Shown here in pieces: positions 37,692-48,288 of a stretch of 64,000 nucleotides of DNA; positions within the stretch are counted from its first letter, which is position 1, and the number at the start of each line of letters is the position of its first letter. The position numbers and the translations under genes were made by a program. The stretch is from Vibrio sonorensis. GTDB lineage: Bacteria; Pseudomonadota; Gammaproteobacteria; Enterobacterales; Vibrionaceae. Location of the stretch: assembly GCF_001854765.1 (NCBI RefSeq), contig NZ_LJJE01000063.1:349689-413688 (forward strand), given 5' to 3'. The notes under the pieces are model-generated. The model did no database searches and was not told the origin of the DNA. It saw nothing but the letters and a program-made list of their open reading frames with translations.

Positions 37692-39122
37692 TTAGATTTG
37701 CGGTTCCGGCTCCCCACATTTGTTTTCACTTGCAATTACTTTTACTACTGCTCTGTCTTTGCCCAGACTCTTAGCGCTATACATTAGCTGGTCAGCGTCA
37801 CTAAGGTTGATCTGGCTATTACAAGCTTTGTATATTGCGCAGCCCACACTGATTGTCACTGTTAAATCGCCACTATCAGGTAATGGGTGTTTTACCAATC
37901 GAACCGCACTGCATAAATTGTGTGCTAATTTTGTCGCTTTACGAGTCGATGCACCGTTGATCGCAATGGCAAACTCCTCTCCTCCTATACGACTAATCAA
38001 GATCTCAGGACCAAGTACACTCTTAGCCGCTTTTGCTACTGAACGAATCACACTGTCACCATAATCATGGCCATAGTTGTCATTGATTCGCTTAAAATCA
38101 TCAATATCGAATACCATCACAACGATGCTCGCGCTGTTGTCTTTGAGAAGTTTAAAACTTTCGAAGAAGAATCTCCGGTTGGTAAGAGAAGTTAAAGGGT
38201 CCGTTTCAGATAAGGATTTCAGCTCAAGGTTTGCTTGTTGAAGTTGTTTGGTTCTGGCTCTAACCGTCATTCGCAACATCAAAATATAGCTTATCGCTAC
38301 AAAGGCACTGAGCAAGATAACGACTGGCCATAGGTAATCCGGATACACCGTGTTGATATACATCCACTTGCTAAAGATACGATGTTTCTCTTGATCAGTG
38401 ACCTGCGCCATGCCGTATCTAATCAGACTTTGTAAGTCGCTATTCCCTTCTGCGACCGCGGGTCTAAGTTTTCCGGAATACAGATGTCGGACTCCAATAA
38501 ACTGTGAAGGATCGGTGTCGGAATAGAGGAAAAAATTAGCGACTTGTAGATCAGCAACGAAGGCTTGTATGTTACCGGCGAAGGCATCCATAATCATATC
38601 TTCGTTGTTTGGATAGGTAGTGACCTCAACCTCTGGAAACTGGGTTCTAACAAACTCTTCTTCATAGCCGCCGCGAACAACGCCAACCGGATAGTGATGT
38701 TGTCCTTCCAGAAAAAGATTTACATCGCTCCCCATAAGATTTCGGCTAAAAAAGAGCTGGGTGTCTATCGTCATAAACTGGTCACTGTAGTCGAGAAACC
38801 TGTCTCGACTTTCGGACCACAATAGTCCAGCGTGTACATCCGCTCTACCGTCTTTTACGGCAAGTAACGAATCATTCCAATCCGTCAAATAAAACTCAAC
38901 ATCAATCCTATTTACTTCGGCATACCTCGACCAAAGGTCAATAAGAATACCCGACGGTTTCCCGCTTTCATCTATGTATGAAAAGGGTTTCCACGCCTTA
39001 GAGTTTGTGACGATGAGCGTTTCTTTTTCTGTGGCAGTTGCCGTTCCTAACCCAAATAAGAGTATCAGTATACAAATCAGCTTTCGCACGACCTTCCCTC
39101 GCTGAAAGTGAGACGCATCCAT
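37692..39122 (-). CDS. Diguanylate cyclase with periplasmic amino-acid-type binding domain
   Basis: Membrane cyclic-di-GMP synthase whose sensor is a solute-binding (SBP_bac_3) domain. Order in 476 residues: signal peptide/helix, binding domain (about 32-265, WKPFSYIDESGKPSGILIDLW and DVHAGLLWSESR), one membrane helix (about 270-290), a linker coil, and GGDEF with IGGEEF intact and FDIDDFKRINDNYGHDYGD. An external small molecule probably sets cyclic-di-GMP output. Start choice: the ATG at 39122 has AAGG upstream; a GTG at 39089 gives MRKLICILILLFGLGTATA, a cleaner signal peptide, with GAGGGAAGG before it, and is at least as likely. Confidence 0.9.
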   Translation of the reverse strand: MDASHFQRGKVVRKLICILILLFGLGTATATEKETLIVTNSKAWKPFSYIDESGKPSGILIDLWSRYAEVNRIDVEFYLTDWNDSLLAVKDGRADVHAGLLWSESRDRFLDYSDQFMTIDTQLFFSRNLMGSDVNLFLEGQHHYPVGVVRGGYEEEFVRTQFPEVEVTTYPNNEDMIMDAFAGNIQAFVADLQVANFFLYSDTDPSQFIGVRHLYSGKLRPAVAEGNSDLQSLIRYGMAQVTDQEKHRIFSKWMYINTVYPDYLWPVVILLSAFVAISYILMLRMTVRARTKQLQQANLELKSLSETDPLTSLTNRRFFFESFKLLKDNSASIVVMVFDIDDFKRINDNYGHDYGDSVIRSVAKAAKSVLGPEILISRIGGEEFAIAINGASTRKATKLAHNLCSAVRLVKHPLPDSGDLTVTISVGCAIYKACNSQINLSDADQLMYSAKSLGKDRAVVKVIASENKCGEPEPQI

Positions 39123-39305
39123 GCGCCTTTTCTATTTATCACCCTATTTATACATTGATGACGATTAAAGTATCACTACAATTGATTGATTATGATCGAA
39201 TTAGTTGAGGTGGATCTCACCTCAGGGGTAAGGCCGTGAAATCGAACGAGAACCACTTTTTGTTAATTGTGTAGTCTATACAAAAGTATTCGACCAAAGA
39301 GTGAC

Positions 39306-39845
39306 TTAGGCACGAGTTGTCTTTACGTAGTTCACTAGATCTTGATTCGCTACGCTGGTAATAAACTCGTCGTTCAAGTAAAAGTCCACATTGCCGTGAT
39401 TTTTTACACCTTTAAGACTTTTTACTTCTCCGGAGTTCATCGTCAAGCGCATTTCAAGTTCATTTAAAGCTGTTTGATGAACTTCAGCTTTTTTGTAGTT
39501 GGAGTTCGACGCTAACGGAACTTCAGTCAACGAGCTATCTAGCTTGTCGTTAACTTCGATATAGTTTTTTGTTGGGGTATCAACAACAGCGGGAGACTTG
39601 CCAGAAATAGGGTTGGTACCAGTCCAGAACTCGATAGCGTTTACGATAAACAAATCAGCTGCGCCAGCGATACCATACGCGGGTGACAGCAAGATAAACA
39701 TGCCTTCTCTAGCGTAGCGATTGTCGACAACCTCTAAGTTAAATTTGCTTACCATACCAGTGGTTGCCATTTGTCCCATGCAGCCCGTTAATGATGTGAT
39801 CCCCATAGCGGTAATCATGGCTATTGTTATCGATTTATATTTCAT
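39306..39845 (-). CDS. DUF3332-family lipoprotein
   Basis: A 179-residue exported lipoprotein; the signal peptide ends with the lipobox LTGCMG (Cys about residue 22). MVSKFNLEVVDNRYAREGMFILLSPAYGIAGAADLFIVNAIEFWTG matches the DUF3332 family, which vibrios and relatives carry with unknown function. The C-terminal half is a beta-rich soluble region. A good ribosome site (GAGG) is present. It is single and divergent from the OFA antiporter region. Confidence 0.85.
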   Translation of the reverse strand: MKYKSITIAMITAMGITSLTGCMGQMATTGMVSKFNLEVVDNRYAREGMFILLSPAYGIAGAADLFIVNAIEFWTGTNPISGKSPAVVDTPTKNYIEVNDKLDSSLTEVPLASNSNYKKAEVHQTALNELEMRLTMNSGEVKSLKGVKNHGNVDFYLNDEFITSVANQDLVNYVKTTRA

Positions 39846-40211
39846 TGTTTCTACCTCATATTAAGACGGCAAGACTATATTTTCCCTTGTTACAATTTGA
39901 AACACTTCGCATGACAAATTTACTTAAATTTAACTAAGTCAATTTTTTGTGTGTATTTTCGAGCAAATGAAAACAACAGCTTCAACCCCCGTTAAACAAA
40001 TATCAATCACAGTAATTTGATTACCTCCAAGCGCGGATCTACCGACCTTGCGCAACACTAAAAATACAGTTAATTAACATTTCAGGTTATTTGTACAAAA
40101 TAGGTAAAAAAGAGATTCCAATCACATATTTATTGGTTATAATTCGCGCCCGTTACGATTTGTGTTGATAAACGCAAACAAATTTTGAGTTTTTCGTTAC
40201 CTAGAGTAAAA
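39846..40211. other. 366-base gene-free region between DUF3332 and OFA antiporter
   Basis: Divergent promoter region: minus-strand leader for the DUF3332 gene on the left, plus-strand leader of the antiporter on the right. It is AT-rich with several T-runs and no strong hairpin, operator or small open frame that I can support. Confidence 0.5.
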
Positions 40212-41453
40212 ATGATGAGCAAAATTGATAAAGCAATGCGCATCCTGTTAGCAGGTTTTTGTATTAACCTCTGTTTAGGCATCCTGTATGCGTGGAGTGT
40301 CTTTAACAAAGCGTTAGTCACCGACTTTGGTTGGAGTGCCGCCGACGCTTCCTCACCTTACGCCATTGCAACAATTACCTTCTCTGTCTGCCTTTTGGTT
40401 GCTGGCATCCTTCAAGACCGTATGGGTCCACGCAAGATCCTTATTCTAGGTACAACACTAACTGGTCTAGGCATGATTGCTTCAGGCTTCGTATCCTCTG
40501 TCCTAATGCTCAACATTACTTTTGGTGTAATCACCGGTGCTGGCATTGGTTTTGGTTATGCTTGCCTTTCACCATCGGCGATGAAATGGTTCCACAGCTC
40601 GAAGAAAGGACTTGTAAATGGTCTAATCGCAGCTGGTTTTGGATTGGCTGCTATATACCTTGCGCCTTTAACCTCAATGCTGATCACTCAAATGGGCATT
40701 AATACAAGTTTTATGATTTTGGGTGTAGGCGTACTTGTTATTGCAGTACCGTTAGCATGTACCATTACTAACCCACCAGCGGGTTACCAGCCAGAAGCTC
40801 CTAAAGTCAAAGCAGGAAAACCAGTTAAAGCAATTGCACCGTCTTGTGACATGACCTGGAGAGCAATGCTAAAAACGCCTCAATTTTATTCACTTTGGGT
40901 TATGTATGCGTTCGCCGCTTCAGTTGGTTTGATGATCATTGGTAACATCACCAACATTGCGAGCGTACAAGCAAACTTGCCAAATGCTGTTTACTTAGCG
41001 TCGATTCTAGCCGTGTTTAACTCAGGTGGTCGTGTTGCTGCAGGCATCCTGTCTGACAAAATCGGTGGTGTAAAAACGCTCCTACTCGCGTTCATTCTGC
41101 AAGGCGCTAACATGGCTCTGTTCGTTACTTTCCAAACCGAGTTCACTCTAATAATCGGTACAGCAGTTGCCGCACTAGGTTACGGAACTCTTCTTGCCGT
41201 ATTCCCTTCTATCACTGCTGAATACTACGGCCTCAAGAACTACGGTACTAACTACGGTGTACTCTACACCTCTTGGGGGATTGGTGGTGCAATCGGTGCA
41301 GCAGTTGTAGGTTACTCTATGACGCAAGGCAGCGGTTATGGTCTCGCTTACACTATCTCGGGTGCGATGATGGCCGTATGTATTGTCCTAGCACTTGTAA
41401 CTAAACCAGTAACACAAACGGAAAGTGAAGCGCTTTCAACCGTTAAAGCATAA
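40212..41453 (+). CDS. OFA-family MFS antiporter (oxalate/formate-type)
   Basis: Twelve-helix major facilitator transporter of the OFA family, whose known members exchange oxalate, formate or other organic anions. MRILLAGFCINLCLGILYAWSVF, QDRMGPRKILILGTTLTG and FGYACLSPSAMKWF mark the family, and SGGRVAAGILSDKIGG is the second-half MFS motif. The frame extends nine codons upstream to a TTG; the ATG at 40212 (or the next ATG) fits family starts. No oxalate or formate enzyme is next to it, so the real substrate is uncertain. Confidence 0.9.
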   Translation: MMSKIDKAMRILLAGFCINLCLGILYAWSVFNKALVTDFGWSAADASSPYAIATITFSVCLLVAGILQDRMGPRKILILGTTLTGLGMIASGFVSSVLMLNITFGVITGAGIGFGYACLSPSAMKWFHSSKKGLVNGLIAAGFGLAAIYLAPLTSMLITQMGINTSFMILGVGVLVIAVPLACTITNPPAGYQPEAPKVKAGKPVKAIAPSCDMTWRAMLKTPQFYSLWVMYAFAASVGLMIIGNITNIASVQANLPNAVYLASILAVFNSGGRVAAGILSDKIGGVKTLLLAFILQGANMALFVTFQTEFTLIIGTAVAALGYGTLLAVFPSITAEYYGLKNYGTNYGVLYTSWGIGGAIGAAVVGYSMTQGSGYGLAYTISGAMMAVCIVLALVTKPVTQTESEALSTVKA

Positions 41454-41469
41454 GCTTCCTAAATTTCAG

Positions 41470-41502
41470 AAAAAGGCTTAACCTAGGTTAAGCCTTTTTT
41501 TT
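41470..41502 (+). terminator. Rho-independent terminator after the OFA antiporter
   Basis: AAAAGGCTTAACC / GGTTAAGCCTTTT with a TA loop and an eight-T run. Confidence 0.93.
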
Positions 41503-41511
41503 GTTTCCGAT

Positions 41512-43122
41512 ATGACTACTGTAACTTTACCAAGCGACTATTATTTAACCAACTTTAACAAACTTCGACTTCACGCGACTTCTTATTACAGTGACCTATT
41601 GTCTGAAGACGAAAAGTTATGGTTAAGTAGATTTGAGAATCTCGAAACAACGGCTCAATGCTTGCTTGTTCGATTGCTAACTCGCAAAGGGAAATGGTTT
41701 AGGAGCGATAAGTTAAACTATGTCGAAATTCCTGCAACCGATAAAGTACTGTCACAACTGCAAAAAGAAGGGTTTGTCGAATTAAACCCACAAATTGATC
41801 ACGCCTCAATTGCAGAGTCTTTGTTAACAAAAAACGAAGTTGGCTTGCTGTTTCCTAATCTAGATAAAAAACTTCGCAAACCTCAACTCGTTGAAGCTAT
41901 CGCAAATGATTCACTTACTCCATTATCCGAATACCCTTTTGATATTGTCTATTTGCAATCAAGTCGTTATCTAAAGCTGCTCAGTACGCTTTTTTTTGCC
42001 AACACTCGACAAGACCTCACTCAATTCGTTCTCTCTGATATTGGAATGCACAACTTTGAGCAGTACGAACTCAGCAAGGAACTGCGATTTTTCAAAACAA
42101 GAAACCAGATAGACGCATTGATCAAGATATTCGATATTTGGGAAAGCTTTGAAGCAAATAAGAAAGTTGAAAAAATTCAAGTTATCCAGTGGCTTTCGTC
42201 TATACCTAAACAAGTAAAACACAACTACGTAGACGCTAAGTTACAGACTTTAACTTGTGCTTTGGCACGCCAACTTGAAAGAATTGGTGATATTGAAACT
42301 GCATTACTCTGGTTTAGGAAGACACCAGCCCTACCAAGCCGTGAGCGTCAGGTCAGAATACTTGAAAAACTCAAACGCTACCAAGAGATGGGGGCTATGG
42401 TTGCAAAGATGCTATCTCATCCCATCAACAAGGGAGAATACGAAGTCGCGTTAAAACTCCATGACCGATTCAGACGTGTAAATGGTGAAAAGGTTCAGCG
42501 CAGAGAAAAGCCCAAGCACGAAAGTGTTCTGTTAAAGTTGGACATCGAAACGCAACGAGTAGAGTTAGCAGTAGCCGAACACTATAATCGATTAGGCTAT
42601 CAGGTTTACTACACTGAGAATTCACTTCTCAACGGCCTTATGGTGCTAACTTTATGGCCCGCGATATTCGCTCCAATTGAAGGCGCATTTGTTAACTCTT
42701 ATCAAGCTGCGCCAAAAGATCTCTATCAACCGAGCTTTGTCTCATCGCGAGCCGACCTGATAGAAAAAGAACTTAGCGACCTGCTTAAATACGGTTTAAA
42801 GCATCTATTGGATCGTTATCGTCGCAAAGCTGGTATAGAGAACCCCTTCTTACACTGGAAATACCTTCCACTTGAATGTGTAGAAAACGCAGTGAATAAC
42901 ATCTCACCTCAACTACTCGTCGATCTAATTAGAATTCAGTTAAGTGATCTAAAGCTATACCGCTCCGGAATGCCAGATCTGATTGCATTCAAAGGGCAAC
43001 AGTTTAAATGGATCGAGGTAAAAGGTCCGGGTGATACACTTCAAGACAATCAAATACGTTGGTTTCACCATTTCAACGAACTAGGTATCGATTACTGTGT
43101 TGCATGGGTCAACGCTGAATAA
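41512..43122 (+). CDS. VRR-NUC domain nuclease, FAN1-like
   Basis: A 536-residue protein with the C-terminal VRR-NUC (PD-(D/E)xK) domain: RSGMPDLIAF then FKWIEVKGPGDTLQDNQ, which give the catalytic Asp and Glu-x-Lys. The helical N-terminal part (about 1-300), with the LTRKGKWFRSDKLNY segment and ALLWFRKTPALPSRERQVRILEKL repeat-like region, follows bacterial FAN1, a structure-specific 5'-flap nuclease that trims interstrand crosslinks. Action on DNA crosslinks is inferred from FAN1 of eukaryotes and Pseudomonas. It starts eight bases after the OFA terminator and lacks a strong ribosome site. Confidence 0.88.
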   Translation: MTTVTLPSDYYLTNFNKLRLHATSYYSDLLSEDEKLWLSRFENLETTAQCLLVRLLTRKGKWFRSDKLNYVEIPATDKVLSQLQKEGFVELNPQIDHASIAESLLTKNEVGLLFPNLDKKLRKPQLVEAIANDSLTPLSEYPFDIVYLQSSRYLKLLSTLFFANTRQDLTQFVLSDIGMHNFEQYELSKELRFFKTRNQIDALIKIFDIWESFEANKKVEKIQVIQWLSSIPKQVKHNYVDAKLQTLTCALARQLERIGDIETALLWFRKTPALPSRERQVRILEKLKRYQEMGAMVAKMLSHPINKGEYEVALKLHDRFRRVNGEKVQRREKPKHESVLLKLDIETQRVELAVAEHYNRLGYQVYYTENSLLNGLMVLTLWPAIFAPIEGAFVNSYQAAPKDLYQPSFVSSRADLIEKELSDLLKYGLKHLLDRYRRKAGIENPFLHWKYLPLECVENAVNNISPQLLVDLIRIQLSDLKLYRSGMPDLIAFKGQQFKWIEVKGPGDTLQDNQIRWFHHFNELGIDYCVAWVNAE

Positions 43123-43200
43123 GTCATCAAACCCTTCGCCTAGCTGCGATAAATAGATAAATATGTCGGTATTTCATATTGAAAGTCTAACCTTATTAAT

Positions 43201-43219
43201 GATAATGGGAATAATTATC
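43201..43219. promoter_or_regulatory. Fur box ahead of the two-component genes
   Basis: GATAATGGGAATAATTATC agrees with the 19-base Fur consensus (GATAATGATAATCATTATC) at 16 of 19 positions, and lies 17 bases before the response-regulator start. Confidence 0.8.
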
Positions 43220-43235
43220 ACTATATGGCTAACTC

Positions 43236-43987
43236 ATGTTTAACGACGCCAACCAGTTTTACTTTAACGAGTATCAAAGTTCAAACTCTGAAAAACAGCC
43301 TCATATTCTGTTAGTAGAAGATGATTCCACCTTAACGAGCAATTGAGCCAGTTGCTAGAGAGCCAAAGCTATAAGGTCTCCGCACTGAAAGATGGAGACG
43401 CGGCGCTAACCGCTATTCAAAATCAACTGTTCGATCTGATCGTGTTAGATGTCGACCTACCCGGCGTAGATGGATTCAGCATTCTAAGTGCCGTTAGAAG
43501 CAAAACAAAAACCCCAGTGATTATGTTAACTGCGTATGGTGCCGAAGAACATCGTATAAGAGGCTTGCGTTCGGGCGCTGACGACTACGTTACAAAGCCT
43601 TGCAGCTTTACCGAACTTTCGCTTCGCATTGAAGCCGTTTTGCGCAGAACAGATCCTCAATCACACCCTAGTCAATTAAAAACCTATAGGTATGAAGAGA
43701 TCGAACTCGATCGCTCTGAGCACAAAGTAGTGTTGCATCTAGCAAATCGGCACTCAACAATTGAAATGACACCGATTCAGTTCCAATTGCTTTGGACCTT
43801 AGCGACAAATCACGGGTTTACTCAGTCAAAACCCTTTCTGTATCAGACCGTATTGCAGAGAGAATTTAGTCCTTATGACCGAAGTCTTGATATGCATATG
43901 AGCAGAGTTCGAAAGCGTTTAATCGCAGAAGGCCTTGATCCACTCCGCATTCAAACCGTTCACGGAAAAGGGTATCTCTTAAAATGA
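43236..43987 (+). CDS. OmpR-family response regulator (frameshifted in this sequence)
   Basis: DNA-binding response regulator of an iron-locus two-component system. The ATG at 43236 opens MFNDANQFYFNEYQ and reaches HILLVEDDSTLT, then stops; the next frame continues QLLESQSYKVSALKDGD. A single missing G near 43337 (ACG-GAG to ACGAG) restores DDSTLTEQLSQLLESQ. The receiver has the phospho-Asp in LIVLDVDLPG and Lys in YVTKPCSF, and the C-terminal winged helix is present (DRSLDMHMSRVRKRL). About 250 residues when repaired. Preceded by a Fur box, so low iron probably raises its expression. Confidence 0.88.
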
Positions 43988-45324
43988 CTAAAACTCTCTT
44001 TTGGCGACTGTTTGTCATTGTCGCACTTGGCGGGGTAATTTTTATCTCGTTACTGCACAGTGCTACGCTACTATCAAACAAAAAAATGAGCTTTTTAGCA
44101 CAAGAGCATCAACAAGAAATCTTGGATTGGGGAAAAACCGCACAAGCCTATGTTGACAATGATGACCTTGACGGTCTGCATACTTGGATAGAAGAGCTCT
44201 CTGAAACTGAGCAAACTTGGATAACGGTCGTCCAATCTAAAATAGATGTGGTCGCCGGAAATCAGCTCAACGCTAGGTTTTGGCACGGTTATGGTATTGG
44301 CCGTGACGTTAGTTGGAAAATACATCTCTATTTTAAAGAGAACCCAATAATGGAAGTAAGGCTTGCTCCGTCAGACCTGCACTTCCTTGTTCACCTACCC
44401 GATAGAATGCGCCCCGGCACCTATATGCCTCATGCGTTTTGGTTATTTAGGGTTGTCATTCCCTTTATCGCCCTACTCGCACTTACAATCTATATTTATC
44501 GCTACGTAATGAAGCCTTTGAAACAGTTTCAAAATGTCACTCAATCTTTTAGTCAAGGAAATTACGGTGAGAGGATCGGAGATAAACTCTCTGTAAACAA
44601 CACCGAGATACATCACGTCGCACAAACATTCGACAATATGGCAGAACGCATAGAATCGGTTATCGAGTACAACCGAAACTTAATCGCCGAGATGTCCCAT
44701 GAGATACGTACGCCCATTACCCGAATTGAGATGTCATTAGATTGCATTGACAACGATATTGATAGGGACACAATGAGTCAACGCATACGCGGTGAAGTTG
44801 CCCAAATGCGTGCGATTGCTGAAGACACATTAACCCTTGCATGGCTCGAAAATGAACGCCCAAATTTGAAAATAGAATCTATTGATTTAATCGAGTTACT
44901 CGATGCCATCATTGAAGATGCGCGTTTTGAATATCCCGACCGCAGAATCGAAACGGACATGCCAGAATCACTTTTGCTTCAAGCTTCTAACCAGAGAGCG
45001 CTAGCTCAAGCCATAGAAAATATTATAAGAAATGGCCTGCGCTACACGCCACAAGGCAAAGAACTGACTGTTCAGGTCGTTCAAAGCAAAGACAGCGCAA
45101 CGCTTAAGATTATAGACAGTGGGCCGGGTCTAAACGACATCTTATGCGAGAAGATTTTTAACCCGTTTTTCAAAGCCCATTCGTCCAAAAGTCAACGTGG
45201 CGGATACGGTGTTGGATTAGCCCTCGCCAGACGTCATATAGAATCGGTAAGCGGAAGCGTAGAGGCGTTAAATGTGCCTTCGAAAGGACTCTGTTTTACC
45301 ATAGTCCTACCCACTCATCATTAA
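43984..45324 (+). CDS. Sensor histidine kinase of the iron locus
   Basis: A 446-residue membrane kinase, partner of the preceding regulator (its start overlaps the regulator stop by four bases, ATGA). Two membrane helices (about 8-28 and 155-178) flank a periplasmic domain of about 125 residues. Then HAMP, HisKA with EMSHEIRTPITRIEM (phospho-His), and HATPase with GGYGVGLALARRHIE. The signal is unknown. A likely terminator overlaps its stop codon, so the TonB receptor behind it has its own promoter. Confidence 0.92.
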   Translation: MTKTLFWRLFVIVALGGVIFISLLHSATLLSNKKMSFLAQEHQQEILDWGKTAQAYVDNDDLDGLHTWIEELSETEQTWITVVQSKIDVVAGNQLNARFWHGYGIGRDVSWKIHLYFKENPIMEVRLAPSDLHFLVHLPDRMRPGTYMPHAFWLFRVVIPFIALLALTIYIYRYVMKPLKQFQNVTQSFSQGNYGERIGDKLSVNNTEIHHVAQTFDNMAERIESVIEYNRNLIAEMSHEIRTPITRIEMSLDCIDNDIDRDTMSQRIRGEVAQMRAIAEDTLTLAWLENERPNLKIESIDLIELLDAIIEDARFEYPDRRIETDMPESLLLQASNQRALAQAIENIIRNGLRYTPQGKELTVQVVQSKDSATLKIIDSGPGLNDILCEKIFNPFFKAHSSKSQRGGYGVGLALARRHIESVSGSVEALNVPSKGLCFTIVLPTHH

Positions 45325-45344
45325 GGCTCGTCAGAGCCTTTTTT
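45323..45344 (+). terminator. Rho-independent terminator after the sensor kinase
   Basis: AAGGCTC / GAGCCTT with a GTCA loop and a T-run. Confidence 0.85.
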
Positions 45345-45417
45345 AGGTTCATCAGCTGATTTGTAACAGATGTAAAATTGATTGTTTAGATAGTAGATCC
45401 CCTTAATATTCACGTCC

Positions 45418-45436
45418 GATAATAATTCTCATTAAC
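45418..45436. promoter_or_regulatory. Fur box ahead of the TonB-dependent receptor
   Basis: GATAATAATTCTCATTAAC agrees with the Fur consensus at 15 of 19 positions. It sits 13 bases before the receptor start, where a repressor would block transcription or the ribosome site region. Confidence 0.7.
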
Positions 45437-45449
45437 ATCGGAGTGTTCA

Positions 45450-47365
45450 ATGAAACTCAACTTCAATTTTAAGCTCAGTCCTATCACCTTGGCGTTGGCG
45501 ATAGCCATACCGTCGGCCCAAGCGGCACAAGTATTGGAGGAAGTAGTGGTAACTGCATCGCCAATAGTAGGAGACGATTCGCGTGTAACAGCCGAAGAGC
45601 TTGAAACTTCTCAAGCACAAGATCTAAATGACATTTTTAGAGGACAAGCCGAGGTCGCCGTTGGCGGCTCAAAAAGTATTTCGCAAAAAATCTATGTTCG
45701 CGGTTTTGAAGATACCCTTTTAAATGTCTCTATCGACGGCGCGGATCAATCCGCCAATCTCTTCCACCATCAGGGTAGATTGTCTATCGAACCAGAAATA
45801 ATCAAACAAGTGGATGTAAGTGCAGGTGCCGGCCGAGCGACTGATGGTCCCGGAGCGTTAGCGGGTTCGGTGAAGTTTGTAACTAAAGACGCTCATGACC
45901 TTTTGAAATCAGGCGAGCAATTTGGCGCGTCGGTAAAAGCGGGTTACTACACCAATAACGATGGCTTTAAAACATCCGCCAGCTTATACGGTGAAATAAC
46001 TGAGGGTTTAGGTATCCTAGCCCATTACACACAACTAAACACGGATGAAATTGTCGATGGCAATGGCTCGGAGCACCCATATTCAGACGTAGAGCAACAT
46101 GCTGGTCTTGTTAAGTTATCGGGAAATCTAAACGCAAAGCACTACTTATCACTTAGCTATGATTTTCGCAACGATGATGGCGAAAGATTAAACCGCCCTC
46201 ACTTCCATCCAAGCTTTAAAAATGAACCACTAATGCAAGAAGCAGACAGAGGTACATTCGTCGCCAACCACAAGCTGTCTCATAGTGAGCTAATCAATTT
46301 AGACACTCGCTTGTATAGTACGACAAGTCATATGGCGCAGCTAAACCACAAAAAGTGGGGAACCAGTGAAGGTACCCAAGATACACTAGGTGCTAAGTTT
46401 AGTAATACCAGTCATTTTGTCGATCAGAGTCTAGAGTACGGTTTTGATTATCGACAAGACAAAGGTAAGTTAGAGTCTAGTATGGACAAAACCCATCAAG
46501 AAAAAGGGACGGTTTACGGCCTATTCCTTCAAGATGACTGGCAGCTAACTGATTCATTTGTCGCTACATTCGGTGCCCGCTACGACTGGTATGAGCTAAA
46601 TGACGACCTTGGCCAAGAGTTTAAATCCAATGGCTTTAGCCCTAACGTCGCTTTAACTGGCAAGCTAACGATTACGTAAACCTGTTTGCAAGTTACGCCG
46701 AAGCAATTCGAGGTCAGCAGGTAAAAGAACTGTTTGTGCTGGGTCACCACAAAAATGATCCCAACCGCAAAGAAGAAGAAACCAAAAACATCGAGTTTGG
46801 TACCCTATTCGAATACGGTGTTTTCTACGGACAAATAACTTTCTTTAACACCAAAATTGAAGATGTGGTTTTCAAAGATTCGACATTAACTAATGTTGGT
46901 GAGCTGGTCTCCAAAGGCTTAACAGGACATCTTGGAATCAATTGGGATTCTCTTGCAGCAAGACTGAGTTATAGCCAATCAAGACCAGAGTTAAACGGAG
47001 TGCCTCTTTCAGATCAAAACTGGTCATTGGGTACAACGGTTGGGGATAGATGGGTGTTGACCCTTGATTACGATGCTACCGAAAGCGTAAGACTAGGATG
47101 GACTTCTACCCTTGTAGAACGCATGACCCAAGTCTCTGACCCGACGAAATACCCTGAAAAGCCGGGGTATGGCGTCCACGATTTATATGCCCTTTGGCAA
47201 CCGATTCAGGGGGAAGATCTAAAACTCACTCTTTCGGTTAAAAACCTATTCGACAGATACTACTTTGACCATGCATCATACAACTATTTCATCGGTAGCA
47301 AAGTGGCACAAGGAAACGCTAACGCTGGTCGTGACTTTAGATTCAACGTCAGCTACGCATTTTAA
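45450..47365 (+). CDS. TonB-dependent outer-membrane receptor (frameshifted in this sequence)
   Basis: Outer-membrane active transporter, probably for an iron compound. Signal peptide to about residue 25 (AQAAQ), then a TonB box (EEVVVTAS), plug domain (about 35-155, KIYVRGFEDTLLNVSIDGADQ) and a C-terminal barrel ending FRFNVSYAF with terminal Phe. The frame stops at 46679 after TGKLTIT; one missing A near 46668 (CTA-AAC) restores TGKLNDYVNLFASYAEAIRGQQ and joins the second open frame, giving about 638 residues. Fur box upstream and a siderophore-binding protein downstream fit iron uptake; the substrate is not clear. Confidence 0.88.
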
Positions 47366-47376
47366 GGAGAACCTTT

Positions 47377-48285
47377 GTGAAAAAAAAATGGTTGAGCAAC
47401 TTGGTTCTGCCGTTATTAGTAGCGCTGCTTAGCGCTACTAGTTCTGCAAACCAAATAACAGTAACACACTCGCTTGGTACGACGACGTTAGACAAAACAC
47501 CTACCCGGATCGTTGTACTTGGGATGGACAGTCTCGACGTTTTAGATCGCCTTGGCATAGAGCCAATCGGCGTCGTTAAATCACCGATGCCAGCGTATTT
47601 GTCTAAGTATCAGGATTCAAAATACACACCAGTAGGGTCACTTTTTGAACCTGATTTTGAGGCCATTTACAACCTAAAACCCGACTTGATTATTGTCAGT
47701 AATCGAAGCTCAACCTCCTTTGAAGAGCTTGAAAAAATAGCGCCCTCGGTGTTGTTTATATCTGATTGGTACAACTATTGGGAAACAACCCAAGACGCGT
47801 GGCGCATGCTTGGAAAAATCTTTTCTAAACAAGAGCAAATAGAACAACACATCTCTGCTATTTCTTCTGAGATTGAAACTATTCGTTCAAAAACAAAGGG
47901 GCAAAAAGCGTTAACTGTCCTTCAAAGTGGCGGGAAAATTTCTACTTTCGGGGCCAAATCTCGTTACAGCTCGATTTACAAGCTATTCGGATTCTCCGAA
48001 GCAGTCGACTCGGTAGACGCCACTCGTCACGGGCAACTGATAAGCTATGAGTTTATTGCTGAAACTAACCCAGACTATCTATTAGTGTTAGATAGAGACC
48101 GCGCTATAGGACGTTCAGATTCCATCAACAGAGAGGAGTTTGATAACCCCCTTATCAACCCATTGCCCGTTTACAAAAACGATCGAATAGGTTTCCTTAC
48201 TCCAGCTGCGTGGTATATATCCTCTAGTGGGATTACCGCAACCGAACTGATGGTAAGCGATATTAACCGCGCACTAAGTAACTAA
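47377..48285 (+). CDS. Siderophore-type periplasmic substrate-binding protein
   Basis: Iron-siderophore ABC substrate-binding protein of the CeuE/FatB fold (302 residues). Signal peptide to about residue 24 (SSANQ). TRIVVLGMDSLDVLDRLGIEPIGV, PDLIIVSNRSS and LKPDLI with EPDFEAIYNLKPD mark the family. Start is a GTG with AAGGAGA six bases before it. It follows the receptor by 11 bases, so the two are one transcript, but no permease or ATPase genes follow; those must lie elsewhere. Confidence 0.9.
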   Translation: MKKKWLSNLVLPLLVALLSATSSANQITVTHSLGTTTLDKTPTRIVVLGMDSLDVLDRLGIEPIGVVKSPMPAYLSKYQDSKYTPVGSLFEPDFEAIYNLKPDLIIVSNRSSTSFEELEKIAPSVLFISDWYNYWETTQDAWRMLGKIFSKQEQIEQHISAISSEIETIRSKTKGQKALTVLQSGGKISTFGAKSRYSSIYKLFGFSEAVDSVDATRHGQLISYEFIAETNPDYLLVLDRDRAIGRSDSINREEFDNPLINPLPVYKNDRIGFLTPAAWYISSSGITATELMVSDINRALSN

Positions 48286-48288
48286 TCT

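Noticed and set aside
46679..46736. Reading the TonB receptor as two separate genes
   Set aside because: The second part has no start or signal and continues the barrel; one added base joins both parts into a full receptor.
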